The position numbers and the translations under genes were made by a program. Under the pieces are notes generated by a model, which saw only the letters and a list, made by a program, of their open reading frames with translations, did no database searches and was not told the DNA's origin. A DNA stretch of 64,000 bases from Candidatus Pelagibacter sp. (GTDB lineage Bacteria > Pseudomonadota > Alphaproteobacteria > Paracaedibacterales > CAIOTO01). The stretch covers positions 82,437 through 146,436 of the forward strand of contig PNMQ01000001.1 of assembly GCA_013823725.1 (NCBI GenBank), in the 5' to 3' direction. Shown here one piece after another: positions 24,733 through 34,430 of the stretch (positions within the stretch are counted from its first letter, which is position 1; each line of letters starts with the position of its first letter).

Positions 24733-26643
24733 CTAAATCCAAAACCTTATAATTTCTTTTCTCAACAAATAATCAATAATAATTTCTGGGGATATCCAAT
24801 AGGTGGATTTTCCATCTGTTCTGCTAACCAGAGAATTAGCAGCTTTTAGAAATGCCATTTTATTTGTGCTATTCCAATTTTCTTTTAAAAAATTTCGTGC
24901 TTCATTTATTTCATCTTTTGATGGTTCTTCAGTCAACCTGTTCATGGCATGTTTGATATAACGACTAATATATTCATCTTTTTGTAACAATGCATTAGAT
25001 AAATAATCATCGGGTGTCAATAAAGATACGTATTCTTGCAGAAATTCAGACCCAAAGTGGCTGCCAATATTTTCATCAATGTGACTTGTTTGATGATTGA
25101 CAGCATTCCATACTCGTATGAATATTTGTTCAGGGGAATAACCGTTATGTGATCTAGCCTTTTCTCTGTCAACATTGGTCCAAAGATCCTTAGAAACGCT
25201 TAAGTACGTTATTTCTCTTCCTTTAAAGAACCTTTCTAAAAACTCTCCTTCAGTGATTCTAGCTGGGCTATGGCGTTCTATCATTTCTCCCACACGAATA
25301 GGCCTATCTCCTACGGATATGTAGCGAACTTGATTTTGAGATGGAGCTGGTTGGATTCTAACTTTTTCTGCAAATGCTGCTCTGTAGTGGTATGATGTAG
25401 CATATGTTTCTAAAGTGTTTTCAAAAGAAACTAAAGTTTTAAACGTATCTTCTCTTAGTAGATAAAGCAAATATTGTATTTTATCATCAACTGTTCTCAT
25501 GCTAATTTGATTCATGTTATCGACAAAACCTAGTTTACGTTTTGCAGATAGGTATATCGTTTTAACGTCATTTAAACCATTTTCACAATGCCCACCTGCA
25601 GATGCTAGGCGAATTAATAAATCTTTTAGCAAATCTTGGCATGTTGATAAATTTGTTTCGCCATTGGCGTTAGTATGTCCCCACGTCCCCTGCTGTTCGC
25701 AGGCTATCTTTTTTTTATTAATTTCAATTAATGTGCGCCCAATATAATAAAGATTCTCAGACCAAGTATTATTTAATGCTTCTACATTCGATTGTTGATG
25801 TTGTTTAAATCTGATTATGGCTCCAGGCCAATGATTTTCATCTTGAGCACCCAGCAAATTATTGCGAACTGCACTTGGCGATAGTACGGGGTGTGTCCCA
25901 TCAGCATTTTGATTGCTAAAATCTCTGAAAGATGTTCTGTCAATGCGAATGTTTTCCAAAGGATTGGATGCGTTAATATTGTCCTGGGTTGAGTTTTCAA
26001 AAATACGTTTTAGTATGTCAAAATCAATATAGTCTTTGTTACCTGTTAACCATTCGTTTCGTTTGTTCTCTTCGATAGCACTTCCTCTAAAAGCATTTGG
26101 CATCTGTTGATTGGTTACGAATGAATGCCTGATTTTTGAATAGAATTCCTGGACGCTTTTAGTAAAGTCTGTATTAAAGAAAAATTCTATCCCATTTGCT
26201 TTTAAGGGATCAATAGATATTGCAGTTGGAGGAATCATCATTGAACAAAGATACGCTTTATTATCAGATTGTTCGGGATCTATCCGTTCATAGAGTAAAT
26301 CATTGAAAAAACGTATTCTTGGGCCGTATTTTCTTTTCCATTCTTTTTTCTGCTCATGCTCAGTTAAAATTTCTGTCTTTAATATGGTAAAATCGGTCAT
26401 GCTTTTTTGAAAGACCTCAAAGAAATCTAGTAAATCGTCATATTGAGTTTCAAACGCTTTTCTTTTTTCTGGGTTTAAACTTTTCAACGCTGCAGCCGGT
26501 ATATCAGCTAATGAATAAACAGCATTTCTAATTTTAGAAATGTCATCTGGTTCCTCGTCGTAAGCACCAGCTGTTTCTGATGCATAGTTTGGAAGAATAA
26601 TATTTGAAGTGTTCAATGCAATTAATATAAGTAATTTTTTCAT
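24733..26643 (-). CDS. Large exported protein of unknown function
   Basis: 636 residues with a signal peptide (MKKLLILIALNTSNIILPNY, cut near ASE). The mature protein is mixed and well folded in appearance, without repeats or membrane segments. A central stretch LLIRLASAGGHCENGLNDVK (about residue 355) carries a Gly-Gly-His-Cys cluster that could be catalytic or metal-binding, but I do not recognise a family and do not claim one. Cysteines are few (about residues 132, 318, 337 and 358). No close ribosome site. It stands next to the exported methyltransferase on the same strand with 81 bases between, so the two may be transcribed together. Candidate host-interaction protein by context. Confidence 0.6.
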   Translation of the reverse strand: MKKLLILIALNTSNIILPNYASETAGAYDEEPDDISKIRNAVYSLADIPAAALKSLNPEKRKAFETQYDDLLDFFEVFQKSMTDFTILKTEILTEHEQKKEWKRKYGPRIRFFNDLLYERIDPEQSDNKAYLCSMMIPPTAISIDPLKANGIEFFFNTDFTKSVQEFYSKIRHSFVTNQQMPNAFRGSAIEENKRNEWLTGNKDYIDFDILKRIFENSTQDNINASNPLENIRIDRTSFRDFSNQNADGTHPVLSPSAVRNNLLGAQDENHWPGAIIRFKQHQQSNVEALNNTWSENLYYIGRTLIEINKKKIACEQQGTWGHTNANGETNLSTCQDLLKDLLIRLASAGGHCENGLNDVKTIYLSAKRKLGFVDNMNQISMRTVDDKIQYLLYLLREDTFKTLVSFENTLETYATSYHYRAAFAEKVRIQPAPSQNQVRYISVGDRPIRVGEMIERHSPARITEGEFLERFFKGREITYLSVSKDLWTNVDREKARSHNGYSPEQIFIRVWNAVNHQTSHIDENIGSHFGSEFLQEYVSLLTPDDYLSNALLQKDEYISRYIKHAMNRLTEEPSKDEINEARNFLKENWNSTNKMAFLKAANSLVSRTDGKSTYWISPEIIIDYLLRKEIIRFWI

Positions 26644-26724
26644 TAAAAAAACAAATTTAAATTTATTTTATAATAAAGAATATTATAGGATATTTGTTTA
26701 ATTGTCAAATTTAATTCTAATATT

Positions 26725-27795
26725 TTAAGGGGTGGGACGTTTTTTGGCAATGACATCTAGTTTTAAAATCAACCCTTTTTCATTGCTTTCTTGAAGGATT
26801 TCTGGAGTTATTTCTGTAAATCTCTCCAAATCGTTTCGTTGATAATACATTTGCACAATTTCTAAACCTGCTTCATTCATCATAAATCTCATGGATCTTG
26901 TGTCTCCATGAAAATGTTTGAATGCGCGAGTTTGAGAAATGATGCCGTCTTTTGTTGAAGAATGTAATGTTATGGGGGAGGATGGATGAATGTCTTGGAA
27001 AACTTCTATATCGTCTGCATGCGACACATGATGAACTTCCTGTTTAATCATTTCTCCGTTGGATTGTTTAAAATGTGAGTCGCGTAAGAATCCTAAATAT
27101 CCTGCAAAGATGTGTTTTTCTTGTTTGAAGTATTGATACATTTCTCTTATTGGCTGATATGGCGATGACTCTGCTACATTCATCGTAATATACACGAGTG
27201 AACTTTCATTTTTTAAGCTTGATGAAACCCGTTTTAAGACTTCAATTGATTCTGATGGTGTTAAAAAATGAAATACGTTCATAATAAGTGCAGTATTATA
27301 TTTCTCTGGTTCAAAAGAAAACCTTTTAGCCGTCACATCAGCGCATACAAAATTAACAAGATAGCGCTTATAACGACCTGATGTAGGGATGTCTGCGTAC
27401 TGAATAGCTATATCTTGCGCTTTTTCTAAAGCTAAATGACTTAATTCGTAGGCATCAACTTGTACTCCGCATAGGCTTAATCGGCAGGACGTGTAGCCTA
27501 TGCCGCAGCCTATTTCTAAGATGCGATCTGGTCCTTCTTGCGAGGCAGAGGTTTGAATGTTCCTGTAAATTTCATGATGAATAGGCCAAAGATAATTTAA
27601 ATTATAACCAACATTTCTACCATCAGAAATGGGAACTTCTACAGAGGTTTTATCTTTTTTAAATTGATAGATAAGTTTAAACACATCAACATGTGGGAAA
27701 GATAGTGCGTAGGAATCCACAAAGCTGGGGTGGGCCCAGGAGGAAAGAAAGCAGACAAAGAAAAAAGTTTGAATGCTAGATTTAGTAAAATGCAT
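26725..27795 (-). CDS. Sec-exported SAM-dependent methyltransferase
   Basis: 356 residues from the ATG at 27793-27795. AAGGA lies 7 bases upstream of this start, which also opens a signal peptide (MHFTKSSIQTFFFVCFLSSW...). A class I methyltransferase fold follows: motif I ILEIGCGIGYTSCRLSL (about residues 95-111), the acidic ribose-binding position in VDAYELSHLALEKA, the adenine-contact region FVCADVTAKRFSF, and motif IV-like ALIMNVFHFLTPSES. A longer in-frame start at 27825 adds only 10 residues. Bacterial methyltransferases are rarely exported, because their SAM donor is cytosolic. If the signal is real, the enzyme should act where SAM is available, such as the host cytosol. The substrate is unknown; small molecules or proteins are both possible. 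Confidence 0.75.
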   Translation of the reverse strand: MHFTKSSIQTFFFVCFLSSWAHPSFVDSYALSFPHVDVFKLIYQFKKDKTSVEVPISDGRNVGYNLNYLWPIHHEIYRNIQTSASQEGPDRILEIGCGIGYTSCRLSLCGVQVDAYELSHLALEKAQDIAIQYADIPTSGRYKRYLVNFVCADVTAKRFSFEPEKYNTALIMNVFHFLTPSESIEVLKRVSSSLKNESSLVYITMNVAESSPYQPIREMYQYFKQEKHIFAGYLGFLRDSHFKQSNGEMIKQEVHHVSHADDIEVFQDIHPSSPITLHSSTKDGIISQTRAFKHFHGDTRSMRFMMNEAGLEIVQMYYQRNDLERFTEITPEILQESNEKGLILKLDVIAKKRPTP

Positions 27796-28218
27796 GTATT
27801 GATCCTTGGTGTATTTTGTGTGCAAAATGTGTACGTATTTTTCATAAGTATATAATTTTAATTTATTTTATATATATTATCAACGTGATAATATATATTT
27901 TGCGGGTATAAATTTATATGTGTTATTTTTTTATATCATTTTATTCCCGTAGCAATGATATAAAATTAGGTTTATCTAGGGGTCTTAAATAGTTTTTTGA
28001 AAAATTGATGATATTTTTTTTCTTCGAAGTGTAAAAAAGAGAAATATAAGTATTGCTTTTTGATTGTACTTAGTGTATTATATAAATGTATTGTGTTATC
28101 AAAGCTTATTTTGGGCTGCCATGTTTTTGAGTCTTTCTTGTCTGATGCTTGAATATATGCGTTTAACACGTTGTAACAAGCAAGGATCCCAGAGTGGATC
28201 ATTAAGAAAGGAAATGTC
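27796..28218. promoter_or_regulatory. Intergenic region with a 13-bp inverted repeat, csp leader
   Basis: 423 bases between the methyltransferase (minus) and csp (plus). It is AT-rich on the left and holds a perfect 13-bp inverted repeat at 27870-27898 with a 3-base ACG spacer, which could be an operator for either gene or an RNA hairpin. The right part, about 200 bases before csp, fits a long cold-shock leader. An 82-codon minus-strand frame here (27972-28220) has no support. No clear sigma-70 boxes were found. Confidence 0.4.
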
Positions 28219-28425
28219 ATGTTGACAGGTAAAGTAAAGTGGTTTAATGCAACAAAAGGTTATGGTTTTATCGTTCCGGATTCTTCAGGTGCAGATATTT
28301 TTGTTCACATCTCTTCAGTAGAGCGTGCTGGCTTAAATAGTTTAGCTGAAGGTCAAGAATTATCGTACGAAGTTGCTACAAATCGTGGCCGTGATTCTGC
28401 CGTTAATCTTAAAATAAAAGATTAA
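28219..28425 (+). CDS. Cold-shock domain protein
   Basis: 68 residues, a single cold-shock domain. RNP1 reads KGYGFIVPD and RNP2 reads DIFVHISSV, both with the aromatic residues that stack on single-stranded RNA or DNA. The start [17 protein letters not shown] is typical of the CspA family, and the ATG follows AAAGGA. It is a cytosolic RNA chaperone. It sits 103 bases upstream of a DEAD-box RNA helicase gene, a pairing that makes sense because both relieve RNA structure in the cold or under stress. The long upstream region (see 27796-28218) resembles the long leaders of csp genes, which often control translation. Confidence 0.95.
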   Translation: MLTGKVKWFNATKGYGFIVPDSSGADIFVHISSVERAGLNSLAEGQELSYEVATNRGRDSAVNLKIKD

Positions 28426-28528
28426 TCAAATTTTTCTATGTCTACGCATAAAGTTCTTCTTTTAAAGAAGAGCTTTTGCTGTTTTTATATTATTTTAAAT
28501 TTACTCTTTTTATAGATTAGGTAACACC

Positions 28529-30214
28529 ATGAAATTATTCGCAGACTTCGGCGTATGCTCAGAGGTTCAGGACGCACTGAATCAAAATCAAATTTTTAAC
28601 CCAACCCCCATTCAAGAACTAGCTATTCCAATAGCAATGTCTGGTAAAGACATTCTAGGATCAGCTCAAACCGGCACTGGTAAGACTCTAGCGTTTCTTG
28701 TGCCAATCATGGAAAAATTAATGGCAGATCACGAAAGTACTGCTCTGATTTTAACACCAACTCGCGAAATTGCAAAACAAGTTTTTGACACAATCGTAAA
28801 AATAAATAAAGTTTTAAAACGTGTTCCATCAGCACTTATTATTGGTGGCGAATCGATGATGCGTCAAATGCAAGATTTAAAACGTAAGCCAAGATTAATT
28901 ATTGGTACACCGGGTCGTATTAATGACCATTTGAACCGTAGATCTATTAATCTTCGTACCGTTAGCATGCTTATTCTTGACGAAACAGATAGAATGTTAG
29001 ATATGGGTTTTTCGGAACAAATCGATGCCATCATAGAACACATCCCAGCAGAAAGACAAATTTTAATGTTTTCTGCAACGATGTCTAAGCCAATTATAAG
29101 AGTTGCCCAAAAATACTTGAACGATCCAGAGCGTATTGCTGTTGGTTCCGTGTTTTCACCTACTGAAAATGTGACTCAAGAAGTTAAATATGTAACATCA
29201 GCAACTAAAGATGATATTCTTCAAAGCATGCTGAGCGAAATCGACGAAGCTACTATTATTTTCATGAAAACAAAAAGATCATGCGATGATATGAAAGATA
29301 TCTTAAACGATGCTGGTTTCGAAGCAGAAGCTATTCATGGTGATTTACCACAAAGAAGAAGAGAAAAAGTTATTCACCAATTCAGAAATGACCGTTTCAA
29401 AATTTTGGTAGCAACAGACGTAGCTGCACGTGGTATTGATATTCCGCAAATAAAATATGTGATCAACTATGACTTGCCAACTTCACCAGAAGACTATATT
29501 CACAGAATCGGTCGTACAGGACGTGCTGGTACAACAGGTGCTTCAATCAGTTTCCTTTGTCCAGATGACAAAAGACGTTGGAAAGATATTTGTGATCTCA
29601 TCGAACCTGATAAAAGATTTTCATTTGATCACCCACTAGGTAGTGCTCCTTCAAACGATAAAAGAGGATCGAAATCTTCAAGAGGTGGTCGTTCACCAAG
29701 AAGTAATGATTCCTATTCTCGTGAAGGTTTTCCAAGAAGAAGTGAATTTAAAAAAGAAGGATTTTCACGGTCTTCTTCTGAAGATAGAAGATCAAGTGAT
29801 AGGCCGTTCAGTGACAGAAAGCCATCAGATAGACCTTTTAGTGATAGAAAGCCATCTGATAGAAAATTTGGTGATAGAAAGCCTTCTGATAGACCTTTTA
29901 GTGATAGAAAACCATCTGATAGACCGTTTAGTGACAGAAAGCCATCAGATAGACCTTTTAGCGATAGAAAACCATCGGATAGACCGTTTAGTGACAGAAA
30001 GCCATCTGATAGACCGTTTAGTGACAGAAAGCCATCTGATAGACCATTTAGTGACAGAAAGCCATCAGATAGACCTTTTAGCGATAGAAAACCGTCTGAT
30101 AGAAAATTTGGTGACAGAAAGCCATCAGATAGACCTTTTAGCGATAGAAAACCATCGGATAGAAAATTTGGTGATAAAAAGAAATCAAATTTTTCTGGCG
30201 GTAGAGCTGCATAA
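28529..30214 (+). CDS. DEAD-box RNA helicase with a 10-residue tandem-repeat tail
   Basis: 561 residues. The helicase core (1-370) has all motifs: Q motif NPTPIQELAIP, motif I AQTGTGKT, Ia PTREIAKQ, Ib TPGR, motif II DETD in place of DEAD, III SAT, then ARGIDIP and HRIGRTGRAG. The RhlE/DeaD type is most likely. From about residue 423 the tail is an almost perfect repeat of SDRPFSDRKP (about a dozen units, some with KFGDRKP), ending in GDKKKSNFSGGRAA. The tail is basic and disordered, as expected for RNA binding or condensate formation. DETD instead of DEAD is a mild change that keeps the acidic pair. AGGT precedes the ATG. Confidence 0.93.
   Translation: MKLFADFGVCSEVQDALNQNQIFNPTPIQELAIPIAMSGKDILGSAQTGTGKTLAFLVPIMEKLMADHESTALILTPTREIAKQVFDTIVKINKVLKRVPSALIIGGESMMRQMQDLKRKPRLIIGTPGRINDHLNRRSINLRTVSMLILDETDRMLDMGFSEQIDAIIEHIPAERQILMFSATMSKPIIRVAQKYLNDPERIAVGSVFSPTENVTQEVKYVTSATKDDILQSMLSEIDEATIIFMKTKRSCDDMKDILNDAGFEAEAIHGDLPQRRREKVIHQFRNDRFKILVATDVAARGIDIPQIKYVINYDLPTSPEDYIHRIGRTGRAGTTGASISFLCPDDKRRWKDICDLIEPDKRFSFDHPLGSAPSNDKRGSKSSRGGRSPRSNDSYSREGFPRRSEFKKEGFSRSSSEDRRSSDRPFSDRKPSDRPFSDRKPSDRKFGDRKPSDRPFSDRKPSDRPFSDRKPSDRPFSDRKPSDRPFSDRKPSDRPFSDRKPSDRPFSDRKPSDRPFSDRKPSDRKFGDRKPSDRPFSDRKPSDRKFGDKKKSNFSGGRAA
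29795..30169 (+). repeat. 30-base in-frame tandem repeat array in the helicase gene
   Basis: About 12 units of 30 bases (one unit encodes SDRPFSDRKP), with alternate codons such as AGTGATAGA/AGCGATAGA that mark separate rounds of copying. All units keep the frame. A variant half-unit with KFGD appears three times. Copy number should be prone to change by slippage or recombination. Confidence 0.9.
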
Positions 30215-30349
30215 TTTTGCCCAAACTCTATAGAACCGGTGTCTTACGACATCGCTTCTATAGAAAAGTATAATAACTTTTCTTTAAATATTGCATTTAA
30301 AGGGTATATCGTGTAAAGATTCAAGCAGGCTTTTAAAATAGTGTGAACT

Positions 30350-33300
30350 ATGTCCGTTTTGGATCTTTATACACGGTTATCCTCGCATGAACGTTTATAT
30401 CTCAATTTAATATGTATCTTTCCGCAAATTCCGTCAAAAACAGCGTTAATTTTTGGCATGCAGTCATGCATGGAAACACAAAGTGAAGGTTCGGGAGTTG
30501 CTCATTTGTTTAAAAACCAGATGAAATCTGCAGAAATCGAGCGTATAAAAAAAGAACTCATAGAACAAAAAATATTGAACGAAGAAGAAAATGTTCAACC
30601 TTTAAAAGTCGATGAATTCACAAAACTAACATTTTCAAAGCCCCAAGACCCCAAAATTTGGGAAATTGCAGATCAAATTTTAGATAAATTTATTTTTGAT
30701 CAGCGTTATGATCAAAAAATTAAATTACGCATAGCCATATATCAAAATAATGAAATTGATTTTGAAAATTTAATTCAAAATCTTAATACGCAAGAACAGT
30801 TTGATTTTTTTAATACCTATTTTCATAAAATTGAATTTGATCCACAGTGGTTTTTAAATCAACATACAAGTATTCGTTTCTATTTTTCACGATATTTTTT
30901 TAAATTTCTTATTGATCATGATAACCAATATAAAGTGGCTCATGATTTTTTTAAACATATGTGCAAAACCAATACAGATTGTACTTTATGCCAGTTATAT
31001 CACATGCTTTTTCACGAAAATGGTGATTCGAGTGAAAAAAATAGTGTCAAAAATTTGCCAGAACTTTGGAAAAATATACAATCCATTTACGCTCTCAATG
31101 CTGAATCCATAACATCTCTAAGATCATTTTGGAAAAGCCCAGATTTAAATATTAAAGAACTAAATGCATTTTACCCAGATGATAGATGGATAAAATATAC
31201 CTATTATTTATCGCTAATATGTGAAAATACCAAATCATCTATAGATAAACTTATTTCTGAAACAGCAGTGTCAGATGGAAAGGGTGATAAAGCATTTTTA
31301 TCTTTGGCTTATGCGATACAAGGGTTACAGTCAAAAGTCAAAACCCATGAATTGGATCAAGACTTTTTTAATATTTTTGATAGTTGCTACACGATGTTGT
31401 GCATCTTCTACATTGATTCGTCTCTCATCAAAGTAGAAGCCCTGAAAACATTAGTATCAGAAGTAGATTCTTCAAAAATACATTTTTTAAAAAAAATGGT
31501 AAGAGACATTATTGAGGCCGTTAAAGACAAAGAAGGTTTTGAAGAATTTTCTTCGGTTATACCCTTAAATAAAAAAAGCATTTTTTCATTTACGCACATT
31601 GTTCAAAAAGCTGAAGCGTGGAAACTGTCGCTTAAAAATTTAGATGAATACGTCAACCAAGACGAAGGATCTTTAAGCGCCCTAACATCACGTTTAGCAT
31701 GGATTTTTGATCTAGAATCTAATCAAATAGTAGAAGTGTTAGAACAAAACTATTTAAAGCATAAATGGAGCAAAGGTAGGCCCGTTGCACTAAAGACGTT
31801 ATATGATTTTGGAAATCTTAGTTATATTACAACCCAAGATATGAAAATAATAAAAACAATTCGAAAAGAAAGAAATAATACACTAGGTGTTTCGCATTAT
31901 TATCTAGACCCGATCTTGTCTAATATAGCTTTAACAGGTCATCCTAATGTATACAGATCAGATAATCTTAGAAGGCCTTTGGTTATTCGCGAAGCAAAGC
32001 CAGAATTGATTATTTCCCAATTTGATGCTGATTCTTTAAAAATAGAGTTAAGCCATGTTAGTAAAACTGAATCAGTATTTGTAGACCGTGAAGGTCCTTA
32101 TCAGCTTGTTATGGTACACATCCATGCAGGCCTTATTAAATTGGTCGAAATAATTGGAGAAGATGGTCTTATTATTCCTGCAGATAATTTAGATTTCATC
32201 ACAGCCATTGCACAAAAGGCTCAAAAAGTGGTTTCTGTAAGTTCAGACCTTATCAATATTGGTTTGACCTATGTAGAACCTAATTCAGCGCCTGTTATTA
32301 TGTTAGAACCATTAGGTGAAAATGGTTCCGAAGGTTTACAGGTATCGCTACATGTAAGACCCTTTGGTGATAAAGGTATATATTGTACACCCGCTCTTGG
32401 AAGAGGGTATTGTACTTTTGAAAACACAAAAACAAACCGAGATTTTGTAAGTGAACGCTATCTGGCTGAAAAACTGATTAGGTCTTGCTCGTCACTTTCG
32501 AACGAAGAACACGAGAATTATGAATGGTATTTTAAAGATATTCAACAATGCTATGAATTGATTTCAGATCTTAAAGAATACGAAGAATTTTTACGTGCAT
32601 CCAACGAAGAACTTATCCGTATTGAATGGCCTAAGGGTAAAAAAATTTCAATGAAACAACCCTTAAGTGTTAAACATTCAAAGTTTAGTGTTACAGAAAG
32701 TAAAAATTGGTTCCACGTTGATGGCGCCCTAGAACTTGATGATGCAAGAATGCTTTCTTTAAGAGAGCTCATTAAATTAGTTCAAGAACAAAAGAATCGT
32801 TTTATAAGTCTTGGCGATAATCAGCTTTTAGCTTTAAGGAAAGACTTATTCCAAACTTTATTACGTCTACAGTTTTTAGATTCAGACCCTGAAGGTGATC
32901 AACTAAAATTGAATGCCACATCACTATCCGTTCTTGATACCGACGAACTATTCATGAATCATTTAACCGATAAAACACCGCTGTCTGTTTTATCGCAATT
33001 GGTGGATAAAGGGGATAGAGAATACAAAGTCCCTGCTGATTTACATGCTGTTTTAAGACCTTATCAAGAAGAAGGTGTAAAATGGCTTTTGAAATTGGCA
33101 GATTTGAAGATGGGTGCTTGTTTAGCAGACGATATGGGTTTAGGTAAAACCATACAATCTATTGCTGCTTTGCTGAAACTTGCTGAAAATGGTCCATCTT
33201 TGGTTGTTGCACCAACATCAGTTTGCTATAACTGGCATGAAGAAATTAAAAAATTTGCACCACGTTTAAGTGTTAAATTTTTTGAACCTCAAAATCGCAA

Positions 33301-34423
33301 GCAACTTATTGAAGACATTGGTCCTAATGAAATTTTGGTTTGCAGCTATAACTTGTTACAACAAGAAATCACCGGCTTAGAAAAAAAGCATTTTGCTTGT
33401 ATTATTTTGGACGAAGCTCAGTCTATTAAAAATTATGGAACAAAAAGGGCGCAATCTGCCTTTAAATTAAAAAGTGACTTTCGTTTGGCACTTTCGGGCA
33501 CCCCTATTGAAAATGGGTTGGAAGAGCTATGGAGTATCTTTAGGTTTATCATGCCTCAGTTGCTCGGTGGTAGAGACACATTTGTTAAAAAGTATATTTC
33601 AGGTCAAGACAAAGGGATTAATAAAGAAAAAAGAGAAATTCTTAAAAGCATTATTAAAGGATTTATTTTACGAAGAACAAAGATTGACGTGTTAAAAGAC
33701 TTACCACCCAAAGTTGAACAAACGATTTACGTCACTATGGAAGACGAAGAACGCAATTTTTATGAAGCAGTTCGTCAATCGGCATTGGAAAGTTTGTCCC
33801 AATTAGACGATAGTTCACCCCATAAGAAAATTCATATTCTTGCAGAGCTCACAAAGTTAAGAAGAGCATGTTGCCACCCAAGATTGATAGAAGAAAACTT
33901 TAATTTCGTAAGTGGTAAATCCAAATATTTCATGGATTTGATCGAAGAATTGATTTCATCAGATCATAAAGCTTTGGTATTTAGTCAGTATGTTAGTTAC
34001 CTCGAACTTTTGAGAAAAGAATTAGATGCTAAAGGAATTCAATATGAATATCTGGATGGAAAAACACCTTCTCATGAAAGGCAAAAAAGAGTTCAAGGAT
34101 TTCAAGAAGGCAATAAACCTCTCTTCCTGCTTAGTTTAAAAGCGGGTGGATCGGGTCTAAACCTAACAGCTGCTGATTATGTTATCCATCTAGATCCTTG
34201 GTGGAATCCTGCTGTTGAATCTCAGGCATCGGATCGTGCGCACCGTATGGGGCAAAAGAAATCTGTAACGGTTATTCGTGTCATTATGAAAAATACAATT
34301 GAAGAAAAAATTCTAGCTTTGCATGAAGATAAAAAGAATCTCGCTAATGATATTTTAGATGGTATTGAAATTCCACAAAAATTGACTGAAAAAGATTTGA
34401 TGGAACTTTTGATGGTAGCTTAG
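30350..34423 (+). CDS. SNF2-family helicase-like ATPase
   Basis: 1357 residues. The last 450 form a SNF2-type double-stranded DNA translocase: Walker A in LADDMGLGKTIQS (about residue 928), motif II DEAQ (about 1022), SGTPIENGLEELWSIF, then the helicase-C part with LVFSQYVSYLELL, SLKAGGSGLNLTAADYVIH and DPWWNPAVESQASDRAHRMG. The N-terminal 900 residues are largely unassigned; part probably corresponds to the SNF2-associated domain seen in bacterial members. Bacterial SNF2 proteins of this size act on DNA or RNA polymerase during recycling or repair. lnt begins 8 bases after its stop, which suggests co-transcription though the functions are unrelated. No ribosome site at the ATG. Confidence 0.9.
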   Translation: MSVLDLYTRLSSHERLYLNLICIFPQIPSKTALIFGMQSCMETQSEGSGVAHLFKNQMKSAEIERIKKELIEQKILNEEENVQPLKVDEFTKLTFSKPQDPKIWEIADQILDKFIFDQRYDQKIKLRIAIYQNNEIDFENLIQNLNTQEQFDFFNTYFHKIEFDPQWFLNQHTSIRFYFSRYFFKFLIDHDNQYKVAHDFFKHMCKTNTDCTLCQLYHMLFHENGDSSEKNSVKNLPELWKNIQSIYALNAESITSLRSFWKSPDLNIKELNAFYPDDRWIKYTYYLSLICENTKSSIDKLISETAVSDGKGDKAFLSLAYAIQGLQSKVKTHELDQDFFNIFDSCYTMLCIFYIDSSLIKVEALKTLVSEVDSSKIHFLKKMVRDIIEAVKDKEGFEEFSSVIPLNKKSIFSFTHIVQKAEAWKLSLKNLDEYVNQDEGSLSALTSRLAWIFDLESNQIVEVLEQNYLKHKWSKGRPVALKTLYDFGNLSYITTQDMKIIKTIRKERNNTLGVSHYYLDPILSNIALTGHPNVYRSDNLRRPLVIREAKPELIISQFDADSLKIELSHVSKTESVFVDREGPYQLVMVHIHAGLIKLVEIIGEDGLIIPADNLDFITAIAQKAQKVVSVSSDLINIGLTYVEPNSAPVIMLEPLGENGSEGLQVSLHVRPFGDKGIYCTPALGRGYCTFENTKTNRDFVSERYLAEKLIRSCSSLSNEEHENYEWYFKDIQQCYELISDLKEYEEFLRASNEELIRIEWPKGKKISMKQPLSVKHSKFSVTESKNWFHVDGALELDDARMLSLRELIKLVQEQKNRFISLGDNQLLALRKDLFQTLLRLQFLDSDPEGDQLKLNATSLSVLDTDELFMNHLTDKTPLSVLSQLVDKGDREYKVPADLHAVLRPYQEEGVKWLLKLADLKMGACLADDMGLGKTIQSIAALLKLAENGPSLVVAPTSVCYNWHEEIKKFAPRLSVKFFEPQNRKQLIEDIGPNEILVCSYNLLQQEITGLEKKHFACIILDEAQSIKNYGTKRAQSAFKLKSDFRLALSGTPIENGLEELWSIFRFIMPQLLGGRDTFVKKYISGQDKGINKEKREILKSIIKGFILRRTKIDVLKDLPPKVEQTIYVTMEDEERNFYEAVRQSALESLSQLDDSSPHKKIHILAELTKLRRACCHPRLIEENFNFVSGKSKYFMDLIEELISSDHKALVFSQYVSYLELLRKELDAKGIQYEYLDGKTPSHERQKRVQGFQEGNKPLFLLSLKAGGSGLNLTAADYVIHLDPWWNPAVESQASDRAHRMGQKKSVTVIRVIMKNTIEEKILALHEDKKNLANDILDGIEIPQKLTEKDLMELLMVA

Positions 34424-34430
34424 AATTTTT

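Noticed and set aside
27972-28220. 82-codon minus-strand frame upstream of csp
   Set aside because: It covers the csp leader, has no ribosome site and overlaps the csp start; composition looks like chance.
29795-30169. Regular direct repeats, considered as a CRISPR array
   Set aside because: The units are contiguous, coding and without unique spacers; no cas genes are present.
29643-30233. 196-codon open frame in another frame of the helicase gene
   Set aside because: It is a by-product of the 30-base repeats, which lack stops in that frame; the product is itself repetitive and the helicase frame is clearly the real one.
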